A stretch of DNA of 9,954 nt from an uncultured Methylococcaceae bacterium (GTDB lineage Bacteria > Pseudomonadota > Gammaproteobacteria > Methylococcales > Methylococcaceae): contig CAIVXW010000022.1 in assembly GCA_903910005.1 (NCBI GenBank), forward strand, positions 1-9,954. Reading direction: 5' to 3'. Below are positions 1-7,167 of this stretch, piece after piece (position 1 is the first letter of the stretch; each line of letters starts with the position of its first letter). The translations under genes and the position numbers were made by a program. The notes beneath the pieces were generated by a model. The model was not told the DNA's origin, did no database searches, and saw only the letters and a program-made list of their open reading frames with translations.

Positions 1-116
1 ACCACCACCCCGTCAGGCTACGCCTGCCACCCGTCCAACGGAGGGGACTTTTGGGGAGGGGTATTCCCCTCCTCTGGAGGGGTGCCCGAAGGGCGGGGTG
101 GTCGTTGGGGGGAGTA
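1..116. repeat. GC-rich inverted-repeat element (MITE/REP-like)
   Basis: The ends are inverted: ACCACCCC at 4-11 pairs with GGGGTGGT at 95-102, and the arms remain imperfectly complementary inward. Three small hairpins are nested inside: CAGGC/GCCTG at 14-26, CCCCTCC/GGAGGGG at 66-82 and GCCC/GGGC at 84-94. A C/G-run flank (CGTTGGGGGGAG) reaches about position 114. A shorter copy with the same core (GGGGTATTCCCCTCC, here at 58-72) lies near 7538-7552. No transposase is encoded, so this is a non-autonomous, probably mobile, repeat unit; its outer limits are approximate and may lie beyond position 1. Confidence 0.65.
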
Positions 117-322
117 TAATTGCGCTTGTCTTCCGATACCCTGACCAGGGAATAGATATAAATGCCAAACACGTTGTCATCCGAGTCGCACTCTACAAAG
201 ACGTTGAACGACTCGGTACCACGGCGCATTTCTGCCATCAGCCCCTCACGGGAAGAAAGGCGTTCAAATTCGATGTTTTGTTCAGAGAGATATTGTTCTG
301 CCAGATTTATCAGTAAAGCCAT
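1..322 (-). CDS. YbjN-like protein, 5' part, running into a repeat element (partial)
   Basis: An ATG at 322-320 is preceded by a good ribosome-binding site (AGGTGA, about 5 nt upstream on the minus strand). The frame stays open to the window edge. The first 69 or so residues begin MALLINLAEQYLSEQ, include FNVFVECDSDDNVFGIYIYS and end near VSEDKR. This resembles the N-terminal half of small YbjN-domain proteins, which have alternating strands and a helix at the start; the assignment rests on remembered family pattern, not a search. From about codon 70 the frame enters the GC-rich inverted-repeat element at 1-116 and reads a proline- and arginine-rich tail (TPPNDHPALRAPLQRRG and onward) without a stop. 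The second half expected of the family is not visible here. Either the gene was broken by the element or the element lies in frame within it. YbjN proteins have poorly defined, possibly chaperone-like roles. Confidence 0.6.
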   Translation of the reverse strand, partial: MALLINLAEQYLSEQNIEFERLSSREGLMAEMRRGTESFNVFVECDSDDNVFGIYIYSLVRVSEDKRNYTPPNDHPALRAPLQRRGIPLPKSPLRWTGGRRSLTGWW

Positions 323-441
323 TGAGTTCACCTTTTTTGAGTTGTACACAGGAGGCGCATCCCGGGAAGTCGAGTTGCTGACCCTTCTGTTGCATTCAAC
401 GATCAAATGCGGTGATTTTTAAGAAAAATGGTGAAAACTTT
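323..441. other. Spacer upstream of the YbjN-like gene
   Basis: This stretch lies between the start codon of the minus-strand YbjN-like gene and the plus-strand transposase remnant. Apart from the ribosome-binding site at about 328-333, I see no convincing -10/-35 pair, RNA gene or coding sequence. The promoter of the YbjN-like gene would be expected here, but none is clear enough to call. Confidence 0.4.
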
Positions 442-671
442 ACTGGATACATGGACGGGATGGGGCTGCAGCATTGAACCGCTCTGGGGCACGGTGAAAT
501 ACGAGTACGTGTATTTACACGACATCCCGACCGTGTCGGATTTGCGAGTTGGACTGGGGCGAGTTTTTTAATCAATACAACCACAGACGCTTGCACCAGT
601 CATTCGGGTACCCAACTCCTGTTCAGGTGTACCAGGCTGACCTGAACAGCCGTTACCAGGGTGGGCTTTGA
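442..671 (+). pseudogene. IS3-family transposase (OrfB) C-terminal remnant, frameshifted
   Basis: Three frames together give the end of an IS3-family DDE integrase. Frame 1 (442-474) reads TGYMDGMGLQH, recalling the SxDGxG loop before the catalytic glutamate. Frame 2 (476-571) reads EPLWGTVKYEYVYLHD, matching the typical ERLW-x-VKYE-x-VYLHD region; it then hits TAA in the run gagttttttaa. Frame 3 (549-671) reads DWGEFFNQYNHRRLHQSFGY and PTPVQVYQ, the classic YNxRRxHQSLGY-xTP-x-xVY ending, and stops at TGA 669-671. At least two frameshifts and a small deletion after the DGxG loop make it non-functional. The N-terminal helix-turn-helix part, OrfA and the terminal inverted repeats are not seen. 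It is oriented convergently with res and is probably old debris from an insertion at the edge of the R-M locus. Confidence 0.85.
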
Positions 672-732
672 GGCTATCAAACCCATCTTAATTTTTGGCC
701 TTATTGGTCTTTACGATGGGGGGTACTGCCTC
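672..732. other. Spacer between res 3' end and transposase remnant
   Basis: There is no independent gene here. Read on the minus strand in the frame restored by removing one 13-bp repeat copy, codons 734-693 would encode about 14 extra residues (EAVPPIVKTNKAKN) before a TAA. It may therefore contain the former 3' end of res. Confidence 0.35.
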
Positions 733-759
733 AATCAGGTCACCGAATCAGGTCACCGA
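733..759. repeat. 13-bp tandem duplication at the res stop codon
   Basis: AATCAGGTCACCG occurs twice without a gap, at 733-745 and 746-758, and the following A continues the period. The stop codon of res (complement of TCA at 740-742) lies in the copy nearer the end of the gene, in a frame shifted by the 13-nt unit. Removing one copy would let the reading frame continue past GDLI for another 14 codons. Confidence 0.9.
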
Positions 760-3748
760 TATTCCTTGCAACCCGATACAACGCTGGACTCTCGCCGACC
801 GCCAACGCCTTGAAGTGAGCCTTGCCGCACAGGATTTTGGCATTCTCCTTGTCGCGTAAGTCCTCGGCAAAAAGACTGCCCTTGGTTTCGACTACGAAGT
901 AAAGCTGCTCCTTGCCATCCACTTCCACCAGTACCGCCCAATCGGGGTTGTAGGTGCCCAGCGGGGTCGGGACACGGAACCAACCGGGCAGCTTGGCATA
1001 GACCTTCACTGCCTCGTTCTTCTCCAAGTCCTCGGCAAACCCCTTCTCCACGCCGCCCGAGTCATACACCACATACTCATAGACGGCCTTGGTCGCGGGC
1101 AGCATGTTTTTCAGGTAGCCCGTCAGTTCCTCCTGATTGAACAGCTCCTGGGCGTAATAGGCATCGTCGCCGATACGCTGATACTTGATGCCATCGACGA
1201 GAGCCCTCCGCTTCGCCCGATTGACGGCATCGGCGACCAAATCGACGAACTGCTGCGGATTCTTCTTGAAGTCGTCGAGTCGTTCGCTTTCGGTGAGAAT
1301 GCGGACGAGGCTCTTGCGGGTGAGCTGCGTCCTGTCCTGCAACTCAGTCAGCAGGTCGGGCAACTCGATGTCCTGCTCTTCGAGGACGATGGGGGCCGAC
1401 GTTACCGTTTCCATTGCATCGACACCGCCCTTGCCAATCGCCAAATCGGCCTTACGCCATTGCAGACGGGTTTTGACGACGGTTGGCAAATCCTTGATGG
1501 CCTGAATGCAGGAGACAATCAAAGCCTCGTTGTCGAACATGACGCGGTAGGTAGTCTTATGCTTGATTCTGTCCCACAACGCCTTGAACTCCGCACTTTG
1601 CAGCACCGCTTGGCGGGTCTTGATTTGCTTGCGTTCGTCGGCGTTCTTGACCGTGAGTCCGCCTGCCAGCTTTTTCAGCAGCTCGCTGACATCGCCTTTC
1701 TGCGAAGCAAACTCCTCAGGCAGCGTGAGCGTCTTTTCCTTTAATGCCGTGCGTAATGCGTCCTGCACCTTGCCGTTGGCATCCAGCATCCCCGCGTCTT
1801 TGAGGTAAGTCCAGAGGGCTTCGGACTTCTCCATGCCCAGCGGCTTCGAGTCGCCATTGGCATCCTTGACCACGATGGCCGCGAACTGGTGCTTTTCGAC
1901 AATGCCGAAACGAATACCCGTATCAGCCTCGATTTCCTTTTGCAGGTTGAACGCAAAATCCTCATAGCTCTCGGTGGCGACGACGGTGAGCGTGTTCAGA
2001 TCGAAGCCGCGTTGCCGCTCGCCGCCCTGATTGACGCACAGTCGCAGGCCGCGACCAATAGTCTGCCGCCGCTCACGTTCGGTGCCCATTTCACGCAGGG
2101 CACAAATCTGGAACACATTCGGGTTGTCCCAACCTTCCCGCAAGGCCGAATGCGAAAAGATGAACTTCAACTTCGTCTCGAAGCCCAGCAGCTTTTCCTT
2201 TTCCTTCATGATGAGGTTATAGGCCCGCTCCGCATTGTCGCGGTTGGCCTGATTGCCCTCCTCGGTATCCAGCCATTTGCCTTTCTTGTCGATGGAAAAA
2301 TAGCCGTCATGGACTTCTGCCGCCTCATGGTCGAGGTCGATTTCCTGAAACAGGCTGCGGAACTTCGGCTTGGCGGCAGCCGCCTTGTATTCCGCCTCGA
2401 ACATTTCGGCATACTTACCTTTGGCGGCAACGCCATTGCTGTCGTATTTCCGATAGTGCTCGACCACGTCGATGAAGAACAGCGACAGAACCTTGATGCC
2501 GAGCGGGCGAAGGCGAAGCTCCTTGTCCAGATGCTCCTCGATGGTTCGCCGAATCATCTGCCGCTTGACGGCATCCTCATCGACACCGCCAATCGCTTTG
2601 CCGATACGCAAGGGCTCCTCCTGGTTCGACAGTTGCAGGTATTCGTCACCTTTGCGGCAGCCGATGTCATCGACCCGATACCCCGCATACAGTGGACGAT
2701 TGGCAAGCTGCTCCAAGTCGTCATCGGCCTGAACCGTGATCGACTCACGGGACACTGACGTTCCCCGCTGAACATCCAGCTCGATGACGGCACGAATGCG
2801 ATTGGCCTTGTTGCTGACGGACACCAGCCGCACATACGCCTTGTTGTGACCGCCCTCGACACCCGCCGAAGCCACTTCGATTTGCTTCACCAGCTTTTGC
2901 TCGTAGGCATCGACGGCATCGAGGCGATAGACCTGATGATGCTTATCGACATGGGTCGCGGAATATCGCAGGGTGCAAAGCGGATTCATCTTGTCGAGGG
3001 CTTCCTTGCCTCGTCCCTCCAAGCCGCCATCCACACTCTGCGGCTCATCAACAATCAGGATGGGCCGCGTCGAGCGAATCAGGTCAATGGGCTTTTCCCC
3101 GCCCGTCTTCTCGCTGTCCTTGTAGAGGTTATTCACGTCCTGCTTGTTGATGGCCCCGACCGTGATGACCATGATTTGAATGTGCTGGCTGGTCGCGAAG
3201 TTTCTGACCTGCCCGAGCTTCCCCGAGTCATAGAGGAAATAATCAAACGGCACGCCCGCATACAGGCTACGGTAATGGTCTGCCGTGATTTGCAGCGTCT
3301 TATAGACGCCTTCCTTGATAGCGACCGAGGGAACGACAATCACAAACTTGGTGAAGCCGTATCGCTTGTTCAGCTCGAAAACGGTGCGGAGATAGACATA
3401 GGTCTTGCCCGTGCCCGTTTCCATTTCAACGGTGAAATCGCCCGAGGCCAGTGACGATGAGGGCCGCAGGCCATTGCGAAGCTGGATGGCTTTGAGGTTT
3501 TCCAGCAGCTCGTCGTCGAGTAGCGTCAAGCGATTGCCGACACCCAACTCGTTCTGCACCAAACCCAGTTCGCCTTGCGAAAAGCTCCCGCCCGTCAGAT
3601 CCAGCTCGCCCTGCCCGACAACAGTCCTGGTTCCCCGAATGGAAACGGTGAACTCCGTTCGACAGATTTCCTGTCCGCGAAACAGGTCGCACACGGCTTC
3701 GATGGCTGCGTGCTGATAATCGAGATTCGATTCAAAGTGAAGCTTCAT
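740..3748 (-). CDS. res: Type III restriction enzyme, Res subunit (helicase-nuclease)
   Basis: This 1002-residue protein is the restriction subunit of a type III R-M system. It uses ATP to move or signal along DNA between two unmethylated sites in a complex with Mod, then cuts. Superfamily 2 motifs appear in order: Walker A METGTGKT at residues 109-116, motif II DEPQ at 234-237, motif III SAT at 263-265, motif V ALREGWDNPNV at 535-545 and motif VI RQTIGRGLRL at 561-570. A C-terminal PD-ExK nuclease follows, with PD at 935-936 and ETK at 954-956. The length is normal for the family and all catalytic motifs are intact. The ATG overlaps the stop of the Doc-like gene by four bases (ATGA, 3745-3748), and there is no strong ribosome-binding site, so translation is probably coupled. 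The extreme C-terminus appears altered by a 13-bp duplication, which should not touch the nuclease core. Confidence 0.95.
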   Translation of the reverse strand: MKLHFESNLDYQHAAIEAVCDLFRGQEICRTEFTVSIRGTRTVVGQGELDLTGGSFSQGELGLVQNELGVGNRLTLLDDELLENLKAIQLRNGLRPSSSLASGDFTVEMETGTGKTYVYLRTVFELNKRYGFTKFVIVVPSVAIKEGVYKTLQITADHYRSLYAGVPFDYFLYDSGKLGQVRNFATSQHIQIMVITVGAINKQDVNNLYKDSEKTGGEKPIDLIRSTRPILIVDEPQSVDGGLEGRGKEALDKMNPLCTLRYSATHVDKHHQVYRLDAVDAYEQKLVKQIEVASAGVEGGHNKAYVRLVSVSNKANRIRAVIELDVQRGTSVSRESITVQADDDLEQLANRPLYAGYRVDDIGCRKGDEYLQLSNQEEPLRIGKAIGGVDEDAVKRQMIRRTIEEHLDKELRLRPLGIKVLSLFFIDVVEHYRKYDSNGVAAKGKYAEMFEAEYKAAAAKPKFRSLFQEIDLDHEAAEVHDGYFSIDKKGKWLDTEEGNQANRDNAERAYNLIMKEKEKLLGFETKLKFIFSHSALREGWDNPNVFQICALREMGTERERRQTIGRGLRLCVNQGGERQRGFDLNTLTVVATESYEDFAFNLQKEIEADTGIRFGIVEKHQFAAIVVKDANGDSKPLGMEKSEALWTYLKDAGMLDANGKVQDALRTALKEKTLTLPEEFASQKGDVSELLKKLAGGLTVKNADERKQIKTRQAVLQSAEFKALWDRIKHKTTYRVMFDNEALIVSCIQAIKDLPTVVKTRLQWRKADLAIGKGGVDAMETVTSAPIVLEEQDIELPDLLTELQDRTQLTRKSLVRILTESERLDDFKKNPQQFVDLVADAVNRAKRRALVDGIKYQRIGDDAYYAQELFNQEELTGYLKNMLPATKAVYEYVVYDSGGVEKGFAEDLEKNEAVKVYAKLPGWFRVPTPLGTYNPDWAVLVEVDGKEQLYFVVETKGSLFAEDLRDKENAKILCGKAHFKALAVGESPALYRVARNIGDLIR

Positions 3749-4191
3749 GGCTGTTGATCTCTTGATATGGCATGGAAGATTCTGAGTTTCAGCACCTCAT
3801 CGTCGGACTCTCCCGCCAGGTGTGCGGCAATGACTTCGCACAGTAAATCTTTGTCGATATTTCCAGCCGCCACGTGGTAGCTGATGTTTTCCATTTCCCG
3901 CAGGAAGCTGCTGGTGCAATAAAGGTAGCCATTCAGCAACAGCATCTGGGCCGAGAGCGTAATGGCAATGCGCTTATTCCCATCTTGAAAACAATGAAAT
4001 TTGCACGCGCTAAAGAACAAATGAGCCAACTTGTCCTCGAAGGTTGGGTAATAGTCGTCGTTCTGGATGTTCTGGAGTACGCTGTCCAGCTTGCCCAGTT
4101 CCAGATGCCCCAGTGCCCCACCGCCGCTCACTTCCACGGTCTTCTTATGGACCTCAATTGCCTGATCCAGGGTGAGATAAGTCCAGGCCAC
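3745..4191 (-). CDS. Doc-like Fic-fold protein (death-on-curing family)
   Basis: A 148-residue Fic-fold protein with the signature HCFQDGNKR at residues 66-74. The lysine at 73 replaces the second glycine of the classical HPFx(D/E)GNGR AMPylation motif. This is the Doc-type variant; in phage P1 Doc that variant goes with phosphorylation of EF-Tu and translation arrest. The N-terminal part (AIEVHKKTVEVSGG) and the segment YPTFEDKLAHLFFSACKFH also follow the Doc pattern, and the length is typical. No obvious built-in inhibitory (S/T)xxxE(G/N) helix is seen. The start is GTG (4191-4189), sharing its G with the TAG stop of the upstream gene, and its own stop overlaps the ATG of res. No small Phd-like antitoxin gene is adjacent. 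The partner is therefore either the upstream DNA-binding protein or absent, and the protein may not be a toxin in this setting. Family assignment is firm; role within the R-M unit is inference. Confidence 0.85.
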   Translation of the reverse strand: MAWTYLTLDQAIEVHKKTVEVSGGGALGHLELGKLDSVLQNIQNDDYYPTFEDKLAHLFFSACKFHCFQDGNKRIAITLSAQMLLLNGYLYCTSSFLREMENISYHVAAGNIDKDLLCEVIAAHLAGESDDEVLKLRIFHAISRDQQP

Positions 4192-5216
4192 TAGCCACGC
4201 TCCTTCAAGCGTTTCATCACGTCCCTGGCTTCTTCCAGACGCTCGAAGAGTTCCTTGCTCTTCTCACCCAGGAAACGCTCGTAATCTTCCCTTTGCACTG
4301 GCGCGACATACTCTTTCAGTTGCAAATGCAAGGCATCACGGAAAGCCAGGTCGCGGCCGGCCATTTTTAGACGTGCCTTTTCAATCAAGGGCCGCCAATG
4401 TGCCTGACTTTCGAAGTGCTTGAAAAGCGCATCAACCTCCGCGACGTTGAGCTTTCGGCCTTTGTCAGCCGCCTCCTGTTGCAGGGCATCCCCAAAGCCA
4501 CATTCGTAGGCGGCAATCAGGTCCAGCACTTCGGAATAGAAGGTGGAACGTACACAATCTTTTTGCTCCAGCCGAAGCACTTTGCGGTACTCCTGTGCTT
4601 TCTCCCGAAAGATGCTGACGTAAATTTTGTCGGTGTAAATGGCGTATTTGAAATTGCCCATCGCCACGCAGTCCCGCAGGGCATCGGTGAACTGCTTGCG
4701 GTAGTTGTCTTCGATAAATGCGGATTGCAGGAATTCCTCGTCCCGTTGATTGATGTATTTGGTACCACCTCCCGTGCGTTGGTTGATGGTGTCAATGACG
4801 ACGTCCAGAATGGCTTGGCGAAGCAGCTTGGCTCGTTCACTCTCCGAAACCAGCATGGCCAGGTTCAGGAAGGCCCGGAAGTCGAAAATGCCCAGTTGTG
4901 GGGTCTTGGCGATGTTCCCGAAATCGGTTTCGGGAACATCCAGTGCCTGAATCGCTTCTTTCAATGTTTTCAGACGGTTACCCTTCAGCACCTCATAGCC
5001 GTTCCTGGCGAGTTCCTCGGCGTTCTGTTCCAAGTAGTTTTCGATGGTTCGAACCGTCACCTCGAAGAACCCGGCCACCTGCTCTTTGAGCACAACGGTC
5101 TTGCCCTCGAAGGGGATGCCCTGAATGCCTGCCGCCTTCTCTATCTCGGCCAGGGCATAAGGGTTATTGAGAATGTTCTGGCGGTCGATGGCGGATGTAG
5201 TGAGATCTTTACTCAT
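4191..5216 (-). CDS. RhuM-like DNA-binding protein within the R-M operon
   Basis: This 341-residue soluble protein has a probable helix-turn-helix at residues 44-64 (KEQVAGFFEVTVRTIENYLE), followed by a conserved-looking ENGYEVL-type element (ARNGYEVLKGNRL, 70-82). A helical segment AFLNLAMLVSESERAKLLRQ (115-134) recalls RhuM/BRO-type proteins. The C-terminal half (about 160-341) is helical and charged, with no catalytic motif I recognise. Genes like this are usually annotated only as 'DNA-binding protein' or 'virulence protein RhuM-like' and often accompany R-M or Fic genes. The ATG (5216-5214) follows the mod stop by nine bases, and the GAGG ribosome-binding site overlaps that stop. The gene ends by sharing one base with the GTG of the Doc-like gene. 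A plausible role is transcriptional control of the R-M genes or neutralisation of the Doc-like protein; neither is shown by sequence. Confidence 0.8.
   Translation of the reverse strand: MSKDLTTSAIDRQNILNNPYALAEIEKAAGIQGIPFEGKTVVLKEQVAGFFEVTVRTIENYLEQNAEELARNGYEVLKGNRLKTLKEAIQALDVPETDFGNIAKTPQLGIFDFRAFLNLAMLVSESERAKLLRQAILDVVIDTINQRTGGGTKYINQRDEEFLQSAFIEDNYRKQFTDALRDCVAMGNFKYAIYTDKIYVSIFREKAQEYRKVLRLEQKDCVRSTFYSEVLDLIAAYECGFGDALQQEAADKGRKLNVAEVDALFKHFESQAHWRPLIEKARLKMAGRDLAFRDALHLQLKEYVAPVQREDYERFLGEKSKELFERLEEARDVMKRLKERG
4911..4940. repeat. Perfect 13-bp inverted repeat inside the DNA-binding gene
   Basis: GATGTTCCCGAAA (4911-4923) and TTTCGGGAACATC (4928-4940) are exact reverse complements around a four-base centre, TCGG. 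In the mRNA this would fold into a 13-bp stem with a tetraloop. It spans exactly ten codons, residues 93-102 (DVPETDFGNI), of the DNA-binding protein. No U-tract follows in the transcript direction, so it is not an ordinary terminator. It could be an operator, an mRNA-processing or pausing hairpin, or chance. Confidence 0.85.
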
Positions 5217-5225
5217 CGCAAAACC

Positions 5226-7157
5226 TCACAGACTGTGCACATTCTGGATGCCGTGCTGCTCCAGAATGGCGGCGAGGTTGGTCTTGGCGACATCGTTTTT
5301 AAAGGCACTATCGCGGAACACGCAGGTGGTGTCACCGGCGGGCGCCAGTTGCTTGTGCCAGTCGATCATGCCCTGGGCCAGCGGTTCCACCTGCTCGCGG
5401 GTAATCTTTTCGGCAAGACAGGTCATCAATACCCCGCCGCCAATCGAACCCACCGTTTTGCCCGCAATGGATCGCGATTCCAACGGCACACACAAATCCA
5501 GCCCCAGCTTGAGCAGCAGTTCGTACACGATGTCCGCTTCCGTCCTGCCCGGCAAGATGTGCTCTTCGTGGTCGAGCAGCGTTTTTTCCAGATTTTCGCG
5601 GTCAGGATTCCAGGCGCGAATGTTGGAGGTATCGAGTTTGAAGACCCGGAAGCCAGTATCGCCAGCAAACATCGGGTTATCTTCCTTAATCTTCTTCGCT
5701 GCGCGGCGCAGACGTTCTTTGGTCAGTTCAGCGATAGTGCGCGGCTTACTGAGTTGATCACAAAAATCGGCGGCAGTTTTTTGATCTTTGTTTTCTGGGT
5801 CGAGAGGTTCTGGAAGCTGGACAAGAATATAGCGTCGGTTGCTATTGTCTGCGGCATTTTGAGCCATGACAGCTTGACCAGTTGTACCTGATCCGGAGAA
5901 AAAATCCAAAACCAAATCGTCTTTGCTGCAGCAGTTTTCAATAAAGAACTGAATTAGTGATGTAGGTTTCGGGTATGAAAATACTTGACTACCAAATAGC
6001 TCCCTAATTTCTTTTGATCCATGTTCGGTTCTGCCGATTGATTTTTCAGACAGATAAGTTGAGATAGACATCTTTACCTCGTCTGAGCCATATTTCTGCA
6101 CCGCTTTTTGTTTGTCCTCTTGCTCAAATACTCGGAACGCAGGGCGTTTTATCGCCAGAAAATCATAATCACCAGGGAAAACAATTTTTCCCGCTTTAAA
6201 ATAATCACCGAAAGTGTCGGTCGTAACAGCCCATGTTCTGGTTTCACTAGCTGGATACTCTTCACCATTTTTAGGATTTGTCATGGTAAAGAATGAATTG
6301 GGCCTTTCGTCTTTTGATTTATTTGTCGTTAAATCAGAAAGTCGCCAACGATCTTCAAAATCATCGCTTTTGAAATATTTGCGCTCCCCAGAGCGCCCTG
6401 CTATGAAATCAGCGTGTGCATAAGTAATCACCCATTCCACGTCGTTAGACACGCCAAATGGCACATCCGCTTTTGCAGTTCTGGAACGCCAAGGGAAAAT
6501 CGCGACAAAACTTTCTTCCCCTAACACCTCATCGCAAATCTTACGAAGATTTGCAGCCTCTCCATCATCCAAGCTAATAAAAATTACGCCGTCTTTTGCC
6601 AATAATATCTTTGCCAACTTCAACCTCGGATACATCATGCTCAGCCAGTCAGTATGAAACCGCCCGCTGGCTTCAGTATTGCTGCTGATCTTCTGTCCGC
6701 CTTCCAACTGCCCGGTCAGCTCCAGATAGTTCTTGATGTTGTCCTGGAAGTTGTCTGGGTACACGAAGTCTCTGCCCGTGTTGTACGGCGGGTCGATGTA
6801 AATCAGTTTGACCTTGCCCGCATAACTTTTCTGCAAGAGTTTCAGCACTTCGAGGTTGTCGCCCTCAATCATCAGGTTCTGCGTCGTGTCCCAATCAACG
6901 CTTTCATCGGGACAAGGCCGCAGGGTGCCTGTACTCGGGGTCAATGCGATTTGCCTCGCCCGCCGCTTGCCATGCCAGTTGAGGCCGTATTTCTCGTCGG
7001 CCTCATCGACGGCATCACCCAACAACTGCCGCAGCACGTCGAACTGAATCTTCCCCTCGGAAAATGCTTCGGGAAACAGCGATTGCAGTTGTGACAGGTT
7101 GTCAGCGACGATGTTGGCGGATTGAGTCTCGGGGTCGTTGGCGGTCAGTTTCTGCAT
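5226..7157 (-). CDS. mod: Type III site-specific DNA methyltransferase (Mod)
   Basis: A 643-residue DNA-amino methyltransferase that would add a methyl group from S-adenosylmethionine, most likely to adenine N6. It also supplies sequence recognition to the Mod-Res complex. Motif IV DPPYNTG lies at residues 122-128 and the SAM-binding motif I, DFFSGSGTT, at 418-426. This IV-before-I order defines the beta class, to which type III Mods belong. The target-recognition region lies between them, about 215-385. The start at 7157 is preceded by a purine-rich GTGAGAG that overlaps the TGA of the DUF4391 remnant. Residues about 169-466 (6650 down to 5760) come from distinctly AT-rich DNA (22 of 60 G+C in 6001-6060 and in 6301-6360, against 37 of 60 in 6661-6720 and 6901-6960), suggesting segmental exchange. 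No simple-sequence tract that would cause phase variation is seen. All catalytic motifs are intact. Confidence 0.95.
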   Translation of the reverse strand: MQKLTANDPETQSANIVADNLSQLQSLFPEAFSEGKIQFDVLRQLLGDAVDEADEKYGLNWHGKRRARQIALTPSTGTLRPCPDESVDWDTTQNLMIEGDNLEVLKLLQKSYAGKVKLIYIDPPYNTGRDFVYPDNFQDNIKNYLELTGQLEGGQKISSNTEASGRFHTDWLSMMYPRLKLAKILLAKDGVIFISLDDGEAANLRKICDEVLGEESFVAIFPWRSRTAKADVPFGVSNDVEWVITYAHADFIAGRSGERKYFKSDDFEDRWRLSDLTTNKSKDERPNSFFTMTNPKNGEEYPASETRTWAVTTDTFGDYFKAGKIVFPGDYDFLAIKRPAFRVFEQEDKQKAVQKYGSDEVKMSISTYLSEKSIGRTEHGSKEIRELFGSQVFSYPKPTSLIQFFIENCCSKDDLVLDFFSGSGTTGQAVMAQNAADNSNRRYILVQLPEPLDPENKDQKTAADFCDQLSKPRTIAELTKERLRRAAKKIKEDNPMFAGDTGFRVFKLDTSNIRAWNPDRENLEKTLLDHEEHILPGRTEADIVYELLLKLGLDLCVPLESRSIAGKTVGSIGGGVLMTCLAEKITREQVEPLAQGMIDWHKQLAPAGDTTCVFRDSAFKNDVAKTNLAAILEQHGIQNVHSL

Positions 7158-7167
7158 GGTGTAACTC

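Noticed and set aside
396..596. A 66-codon minus-strand frame
   Set aside because: It is antisense to the transposase remnant and shows no protein-like pattern.
1889..2758. A 289-codon open frame on the plus strand, and others like it within res
   Set aside because: These are antisense to res, whose helicase motifs are intact. No ribosome-binding site or protein likeness supports them.
4398..5891. A 497-codon open frame on the plus strand
   Set aside because: It runs antisense across the DNA-binding gene and the end of mod, both of which have clear family motifs. Its product has no recognisable domain and looks like a shadow of GC-biased third positions.
5226..7157. Phase-variable simple repeats in mod
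   Set aside because: Many type III mod genes carry tandem tetra- or pentanucleotide runs. I looked for such runs and for long homopolymers and found none.
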